From the NCBI RefSeq assembly GCF_016937655.1, contig NZ_JAFHKL010000009.1, positions 62,001 to 126,000 of the forward strand: DNA of 64,000 nt, written 5' to 3'. The position numbers and the translations under genes were made by a program. The notes below the pieces were generated by a model that saw nothing but the letters and a program-made list of their open reading frames with translations, ran no database searches and was not told the origin of the DNA. Positions 59,107 to 64,000 of the stretch are shown in pieces. The stretch is from Chromobacterium alkanivorans. GTDB lineage: Bacteria; Pseudomonadota; Gammaproteobacteria; Burkholderiales; Chromobacteriaceae. How positions within the stretch are numbered: the stretch's first letter is position 1; every line of letters starts with the position of its first letter.

Positions 59107-59790
59107 GCGCAGCAGATCGTCAATCAGCTGCCAAGAGCTTCTTCAACAGGCTTCCGCGTGGGTATCGCTACGCTCCACCCACCCTACTCATGACAAGCGG
59201 CCGCACGTAGGGTGGGAGGAGCCGTAGGCGATACCCGCCAGCTGCCGCTGTTTTCTCGGCGACGGGTTTTATACAGGGGATAACGCCAGCCTAGGCAAAA
59301 CACGGCATATGGGCACTGAATGCGGCACTCGCCGTGCCACGACTCACGAAGCGCAGCAGATCGTCAATCAGGTGCCAAGAACCTCTTCAACAGGCTCCCG
59401 CGTGGGTATCGCTACGCTCCTCCCACCCTACTCATGACAAGCGGCCGCGCGTAGGGTGGGAGGAGCCGCAGGCGATACCCGCCAGCTGCCGCTGTTTTCT
59501 CGGCGACGGGTTTTATACAGGGGATAACGCCAGCCTAGGCAAAACACGGCATATGGGCACTGAATGCGGCACTCGCCGTGCCGCGTCTCACGAAGCGCAG
59601 CAGATCGTCAATCAGCTGCCAAGAGCTTCTTCAACAGGCTTCCGCGTGGGTATCGCTACGCTCCACCCACCCTACTCATGACAAGCGGCCACGCGTAGGG
59701 AGGGAGGAGCCGCAGGCGATACCCGCCGGCGCTCGCTGTTTTCTCGGCGACAGGTTTTATACAGCGCTTGGGGATAACGCCAGCCTAGGC
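59107..59790. repeat. 244-bp tandem repeat, about 2.8 copies
   Basis: The marker GCGCAGCAGATCGTCAATCA recurs at 59107, 59351 and 59595, exactly 244 bases apart. Each unit holds a long inverted repeat: GCGTGGGTATCGC and CCCACCCTAC pair with GTAGGG(T/A)GGGAGG and GCGATACCCGC, making a large hairpin. ORFs of 77-115 codons in the array are repeats of one another and are not believed to be genes. The array ends at 59790, where family A sequence resumes. Confidence 0.85.
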
Positions 59791-59902
59791 GAGACAAGGC
59801 GTTGCGGCTGAGAAAGCGGAATGTACTCGTGGTACATGAGCATTTCGAAGGGGTACTCACCGTGCCACCTGTCACGACGCGCAGCAGATCGTAAACAGCT
59901 TC
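59791..59902. repeat. Partial family A element adjoining tssA
   Basis: This copy lacks the outer left end and starts at GAGACAAGGCG. It keeps the core (GGTACATGAGCATTTCG) and the right end GCAGATCGTAAACAGCTTC, followed by TAA at 59903-59905. The tssA TAG stop codon (minus strand, 59904-59902) straddles this boundary. Confidence 0.75.
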
Positions 59903-61011
59903 TAAGGCAACACCCCCAGCAGGGACCATAGCCGCCGCGCCTCGGCGTCGCTGTCTATCAGCTCCGCCAGCAATTCCCGCAACGGCTTGTCTCCCCACTC
60001 CACCGCGCGGTAGATCAGATAGGGCACCGGGCTGTGCGGTTCGGTGCGCGCCAGGTAGTCGGCGATGCCGCGCAGCTGGCGGTAAGCGTCTTCCCTCCCC
60101 TGCGGCTCGCGTTGGGAAAACGCCGGCGCGGCCGCCCGCGGCGGCGGCGCGTCATGGCCTGCTTCGGCTTCGATTTCCGCTGGCGGCGCGGCGGCTTCGG
60201 CGCGGTCCACGGCGGCGTCTTCCGCTTCCGCCGGCGCGCCGGGATGCAGCACCGCCAACTCCTGCAAGGCTTGCGCCGCCTGTTCCAGCGCCTGGTTCAG
60301 CGGCGCGTAGGACGGCGCGTCCGCGCCCATGCGCTCGTCGCACCAGCTTTGCAGCCGCGCCAGCCATTGCCGGCTGCGCGCCAGCGCGCCGCGGCTGTCC
60401 TCCAGCACAGCCGGCGGCAGCGCGCGCACCCAGTCGTGCAGCTTCTGCTGCTCGTGGCGCGCCTGCTCGCGCTCCAGCTTGCCCTCGTCTCCGCCGGCCA
60501 ACAGCCGACGGTTGAGGTCCTGCCACTGCCGCAGGGTCAGCGGCTGCCGTTCTTGCGGCGGCGGCGCGTCCAGCAAGGGCACCTGGGCCGCCAGCGTGGC
60601 GGCGTAGGTCTTGGCCAGCCATTCCAGCGGGCCGGTGCGGAAGCTCTGATCGTCTTGCTGCGGCAAGGGATGCAGGCTGTCCCAGAACTGCTCGCAGCAT
60701 TGCGCGCTCAGCGCCAGCCCCGCTTCCAAGCCGGACAGGCCCAGCAGGTGCAGCCAGGATTCTCCCAGCCAGGCGGCCACCATCAAATCCTTGCTGCGCT
60801 CGGCCAGCAGCGCGGAGGCGACGCGCTCCACGCCAGCCCAGTCCGCGCGCTTCAGATCGCTCTCCCAGATGCCGGCGGGCAGGCTGGGGTCGTCCTCGCG
60901 CCGCAGCTCGCGCAGCTGGTCGTATTCCGGCGCGTAGCGCAGCGGTTCGCCGCCGGGATTGTCCGCGGCGATGGCTTGCAACAGGGTATCCAGACTCGGC
61001 GTGGCGCTCAT
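59902..61011 (-). CDS. tssA: Type VI secretion protein TssA
   Basis: This 369-residue protein has the ImpA N-terminal domain (about 8-110: LLQAIAADNPGGEPLRYAPEYDQLRELRREDDPS and SKDLMVAAWLGESWLHLLGLSGLEAGL), a middle part with a Pro/Ala/Glu-rich linker (about 245-300), and a C-terminal helical domain (REDAYRQLRGIADYLARTEPHSPVPYLIYRAVEWGDKPL). TssA caps and guides sheath assembly. It is 31 bases downstream of tssM on the same strand, with AGGAAA before its ATG. The stop codon coincides with a repeat boundary, yet the protein ends normally for the family. Confidence 0.92.
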   Translation of the reverse strand: MSATPSLDTLLQAIAADNPGGEPLRYAPEYDQLRELRREDDPSLPAGIWESDLKRADWAGVERVASALLAERSKDLMVAAWLGESWLHLLGLSGLEAGLALSAQCCEQFWDSLHPLPQQDDQSFRTGPLEWLAKTYAATLAAQVPLLDAPPPQERQPLTLRQWQDLNRRLLAGGDEGKLEREQARHEQQKLHDWVRALPPAVLEDSRGALARSRQWLARLQSWCDERMGADAPSYAPLNQALEQAAQALQELAVLHPGAPAEAEDAAVDRAEAAAPPAEIEAEAGHDAPPPRAAAPAFSQREPQGREDAYRQLRGIADYLARTEPHSPVPYLIYRAVEWGDKPLRELLAELIDSDAEARRLWSLLGVLP

Positions 61012-61042
61012 GGCCGTTTCCTCATGGTGTTCAATGCGCGCA

Positions 61043-64000
61043 TCAACTGCCTTCTATCGCGGCCAGCCGCGGGTTGGCGGCGGCGCGGAACGGCGACGGC
61101 GGCGCGGAGTAAGGCAGGCTGGCCACCGCCAGGCCGCTCTTGCCGCCCGGCGCCTGCAAGCTCAGCCGCAAAAACATCTGCGCGTTGCCGCTGCCCAGCA
61201 ACGCCGGGTTGCGCACCGGCAGCGCCAGCATCAGGCCCACGTCGTTGAAGCCGTCCGCGTTGTTGACGCGCAGCGGCGAATTGTTCTCGCGCAACAGCCG
61301 CAGCAAGCCCCATTGGCCGCCGTAGTTCCAGCTGGCCAGCCGTTCGAACACGGTCAGCCCGTTTTGCGTCGAATCCTCCACCGGCGCCTGCTGGGACTCC
61401 TTGGCCCAGCGCAGGGTCGCCGTCACCGGCTGGCCGATGTTCCAGTGCAGGCGCTGGCCGTCGCCGCCGGGGTAGCGCAGGCGCTGGCCTCCGCTGGCCA
61501 GCGTCCATTCGATCACCTGGTCCGCCGCCTGCTCGTGTTCGCGGTCGGTGCGCCAGCGCACTTCCACGTCCACGCCTTGCCACGGCCCACCGCCCTCGCG
61601 GACAAACATCGGACCCAGCCAGGCCCGCGCCGCCTTGGCCGCGTCCAGAAAGCGCCGCGCGGCCTGGGCCTGGCCGGACTTGAGGTCTTGCAGCCCGGCG
61701 GCGGCCAAGGCGCCGCTGTCGTCCATCATCCTCATGAACTCCGCCACCCGCTCCGGCGCGGCGTCCGGCGCGCTCAGCTTGGCGGCGAAGGGGAAGCGAT
61801 TGGCCAGGTATTGATTGAAGAAGGCGCTCAGCTTCAGGTAGGCGGCGGCGCCGGCCTGGGTGCGCAGCGCGCCGCAGCGGTCGCTGGCCAGGCTGACCAG
61901 GGTCTGGGCGCGTTCGGCGAAGATATTGCCGGAGGCCGGCAGCTCCACCTGGTCCAGCACCGCGCGGCAATTGGCCACATCCATCTCGTTGAAGTCCTTG
62001 ACGATCATGGTCTCCAGCACCGTAGGCGCGCTGTTGGCGGCTTTTTCCTTGTAGTGGCGCAGCTCGGTGGTCGCGCTTTGCCAGCGCTGCACCAGCTGCT
62101 GGTCGCTCACCGACATTTCGCTCTTGTGCGACAACAGCCAGTTCAGCGCCGGCGCCTGCGCCTGGGACAGGGTGCCGATCAGCTCCAGCTGCGAGCCCAG
62201 GTATTGCTGCAGTTCGCGGGCGCCGCCGGCGCGGAAGGCGCGGGCGCCGGCGTTGCGCGAGCCGTCCCACCAGCGGAAGCTGCCTTGCAAGGGCTGGTAC
62301 ACCGCCAGCCCTTGCAGGCTGCGCTCGGCGTGGCGCAAGGATTGCAGCGCGCGCCGGTCCATTTCCGCCACCAGCTTGCCGCGCAACGCGGTTTGAGCCA
62401 AATCGTCCATTGCCGCCAGCAAGGGGGTGGCCGCCTTGGCCTGGGCGTCGAAGGCGTTGCCCTCGCCCACCGAGCCGCTGGTCAGGTCCGCCGACGGTTC
62501 AGAATGGCGGCTGCTCAATTCCCCCCACATCGCGCGCGCCGCGCTGTCCTGCAAAGCGCGCTCCAGGCCCTTGCGGTAGGCCGGCGGCATTTGAGAGGCG
62601 CTGCCGGCCACGTATTTCTGGTAGCCGTCGTAATGGCGCAGCGCCGCCGTCATCGCTTCGGCGTCCATCGTCGCCAGCCCGCTCAGGCCGGCCTCGCGCT
62701 GCGCCCGCGCGCTGGCGACGAAGTCCTGCTTCAGCAAGGAGGCCAGGGTCACGTTCAGCTTGAGCACCGCGTCCTGCAACTCCAGGCCGCCGGACGGCCC
62801 TTGCGCCAGCAGCGCCGAGGTGGCGCCCACGCCGCCCAGCCAGCGCTTGCGGAAATCCTGGCGCGCCACCGCGGAATGGTCCACCACCCGCGCCACCGCG
62901 TCGCGGCCTATCAGGCTGGAGCGGCGCGCGCCGTCCAGCATCGCGCTGTAACCGGGCACCAGATCCTGGCCGGCGGCGCGGCTCCAGGCGCTGTTGGTGG
63001 CGTTGACCAGGCTTTGCAGCAGGCCGATGTGGCCGGCAACGCTGTCCAGCTCCGTCAGCGTATTGCCCTGGCCGGACTCCAGCATCTGCAATTGCTTTTG
63101 CAGCTGTTGGGCGGTGAGATCGAAGGTCTGGTTGGTGTAAAGCTGGCCGAGCCAGGCCTGCATCAGGCCGCTGAAGTGGTCTCCCACCTGCGGCCGGATC
63201 TTGGAAAGGTCTATCGGCGCGGCCACCAGTTGATCGCTGGACAGCAGGATGCGGCGCAGATTGTCGCGCTGGGCGTTCTGCGGCGCGCGCAGGCTGAGGC
63301 CGAACAGGCCGTTGGCCAGGTCCGCCGCTTCGTCCAGCGTGGCGCTGCCGTCGCGCACCGCGTGGTTGAACTGGTTGACGCGTTGCTCCAGCTTGACCGC
63401 GTCGCCGGCCAGTTGCCGCGCCAGCAGGTAGGCCGGCCATTTTTCCGGCGCGGCGGTGTCGTCGCTGACGCTGTCCGCGCCGGCCTCGCCCAGCCGCCGC
63501 ACTTGTTCGGCGTCGCGCAGCAGCCGCTGTTGCAGCGGCTGCATCACCGCGCGCCGCAGCGCGTATTCGATGGTGTCGTCGATGCGGCCGTCCACCGGGG
63601 AAAACAGCGAGGTGGGCAGCAGCAGGGTGCCGAAGCGGCGCGACGGCGCGTCCTTGAGCGCGCGCCAGAAGGCGGCGACGCTTTGCCGCGCCGCGGCATC
63701 GTTGCTCAGCTCCGGCCGCGGCCCGCCGCGCTCCAGCTGCAGGATGCGCAGCTGGCGGCCCAGCGCGTCGGCGTCGTCGGTCACCGTATGCCAGTACCAG
63801 CTGATGCCGGCCAGCCACAAGGCGGCGAACAGGCCCATGCCGATCAGGGTCCAGCGGTGCCAGCGCTGGCGCAGCCGCAGAATGCGCGGCACCGGCTGGG
63901 CCAGGCCCTGTTCCGCCAGCACCCGCTGACGCAGCAGCCGGCCGGCGAACAGGGGCAGCGCCGGCGGCGCGACGGTTTCTTCCAGATCGTCCTGCGGCGC
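61043..64000 (-). CDS. tssM: Type VI secretion membrane-complex protein TssM (IcmF), C-terminal part
   Basis: The gene enters from beyond base 64000; the frame is open to the edge. The visible 985 residues begin at the end of the cytoplasmic region, then the third transmembrane helix (WTLIGMGLFAALWLAGISWYW), then the large periplasmic part. ImcF-related and TssM C-terminal segments are visible (PAYRKGLERALQDSAARAMWGEL; GNIFAERAQTLVSLASDRCGALRTQAG; YPGGDGQRLHWNIGQPVTATLRWA). TssM spans the envelope with TssL and TssJ. The N-terminal helices and any Walker motif lie outside the window. tssA follows in the same operon. Confidence 0.93.
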   Translation of the reverse strand, partial: APQDDLEETVAPPALPLFAGRLLRQRVLAEQGLAQPVPRILRLRQRWHRWTLIGMGLFAALWLAGISWYWHTVTDDADALGRQLRILQLERGGPRPELSNDAAARQSVAAFWRALKDAPSRRFGTLLLPTSLFSPVDGRIDDTIEYALRRAVMQPLQQRLLRDAEQVRRLGEAGADSVSDDTAAPEKWPAYLLARQLAGDAVKLEQRVNQFNHAVRDGSATLDEAADLANGLFGLSLRAPQNAQRDNLRRILLSSDQLVAAPIDLSKIRPQVGDHFSGLMQAWLGQLYTNQTFDLTAQQLQKQLQMLESGQGNTLTELDSVAGHIGLLQSLVNATNSAWSRAAGQDLVPGYSAMLDGARRSSLIGRDAVARVVDHSAVARQDFRKRWLGGVGATSALLAQGPSGGLELQDAVLKLNVTLASLLKQDFVASARAQREAGLSGLATMDAEAMTAALRHYDGYQKYVAGSASQMPPAYRKGLERALQDSAARAMWGELSSRHSEPSADLTSGSVGEGNAFDAQAKAATPLLAAMDDLAQTALRGKLVAEMDRRALQSLRHAERSLQGLAVYQPLQGSFRWWDGSRNAGARAFRAGGARELQQYLGSQLELIGTLSQAQAPALNWLLSHKSEMSVSDQQLVQRWQSATTELRHYKEKAANSAPTVLETMIVKDFNEMDVANCRAVLDQVELPASGNIFAERAQTLVSLASDRCGALRTQAGAAAYLKLSAFFNQYLANRFPFAAKLSAPDAAPERVAEFMRMMDDSGALAAAGLQDLKSGQAQAARRFLDAAKAARAWLGPMFVREGGGPWQGVDVEVRWRTDREHEQAADQVIEWTLASGGQRLRYPGGDGQRLHWNIGQPVTATLRWAKESQQAPVEDSTQNGLTVFERLASWNYGGQWGLLRLLRENNSPLRVNNADGFNDVGLMLALPVRNPALLGSGNAQMFLRLSLQAPGGKSGLAVASLPYSAPPSPFRAAANPRLAAIEGS

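Noticed and set aside
59107-59790. CRISPR array
   Set aside because: The units are 244 bp and almost fully repeated, with no short repeat/unique spacer alternation and no cas genes.
59334-59811. 115- and 77-codon ORFs in the tandem array
   Set aside because: They are copies of one another imposed by the 244-bp repeat, with no ribosome-binding site and no similarity to known proteins.

Overview
The window looks like a chromosomal segment of a high-GC betaproteobacterium, most likely Chromobacterium or a close relative (Neisseriales). This is inferred from protein character and gene content: NupC, HutG/GltS/HutD, a pyrophosphate-type phosphofructokinase, a type VI secretion locus with a PldB-like effector, and dispersed ~110-150 bp repeats. 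I could not run a similarity search. No rRNA, tRNA, CRISPR array or complete insertion sequence was seen.

Layout. 1-9.5 kb: the 3' end of rlmD, nucleoside transporter nupC, an antibiotic-biosynthesis-monooxygenase-type protein, a phosphofructokinase, dkgB, an MFS/LysR divergent pair, an alpha/beta-hydrolase lacking its nucleophile serine, a GNAT enzyme and a periplasmic solute-binding protein. 9.5-13.6 kb: a LytS/LytTR two-component system with a small extra membrane protein, then an ABC-F ATPase preceded by a short leader ORF. 13.8-17.4 kb: an IclR-hutG-gltS-hutD group for formimidoylglutamate/glutamate use. 17.5-31 kb: small metabolic and regulatory operons, including two YheO/DauR-type regulators. 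One heads an operon with a PLP dehydratase and an ornithine-cyclodeaminase-family protein; the other lies in an operon with PhzF, DUF2000 and GNAT proteins. 31-37 kb: a Nudix-like protein, a PqaA-type secreted protein, two orphan solute-binding proteins and a GH16 glycanase. 37.1-43.6 kb: one gene for a 2159-residue Fic-domain protein, probably a secreted toxin or effector. 43.9-49.8 kb: a LysE exporter, a GNAT, a J-domain membrane protein, tandem alkaline phosphatases and a His-rich periplasmic protein. 50-64 kb: type VI secretion genes, namely vgrG, a phospholipase D effector and three tandem lipoprotein immunity genes. After a repeat cluster and a GNAT gene come tssA and the 3' part of tssM on the other strand.

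The most unusual structural theme is two families of short inverted-repeat elements (MITE-like). They are flanked by direct TAA or TTA trinucleotides, and in four places the flanking trinucleotide is the stop codon of a gene. One copy is a chimera of the two families, and a 684-bp tandem array (244-bp period) beside tssA has grown from a degraded copy. Other items to follow up are the Fic megaprotein, the ABC-F leader peptide, the mosaic immunity triplet, and the dehydratase/imine-reductase operon with its nested operator-like dyad.
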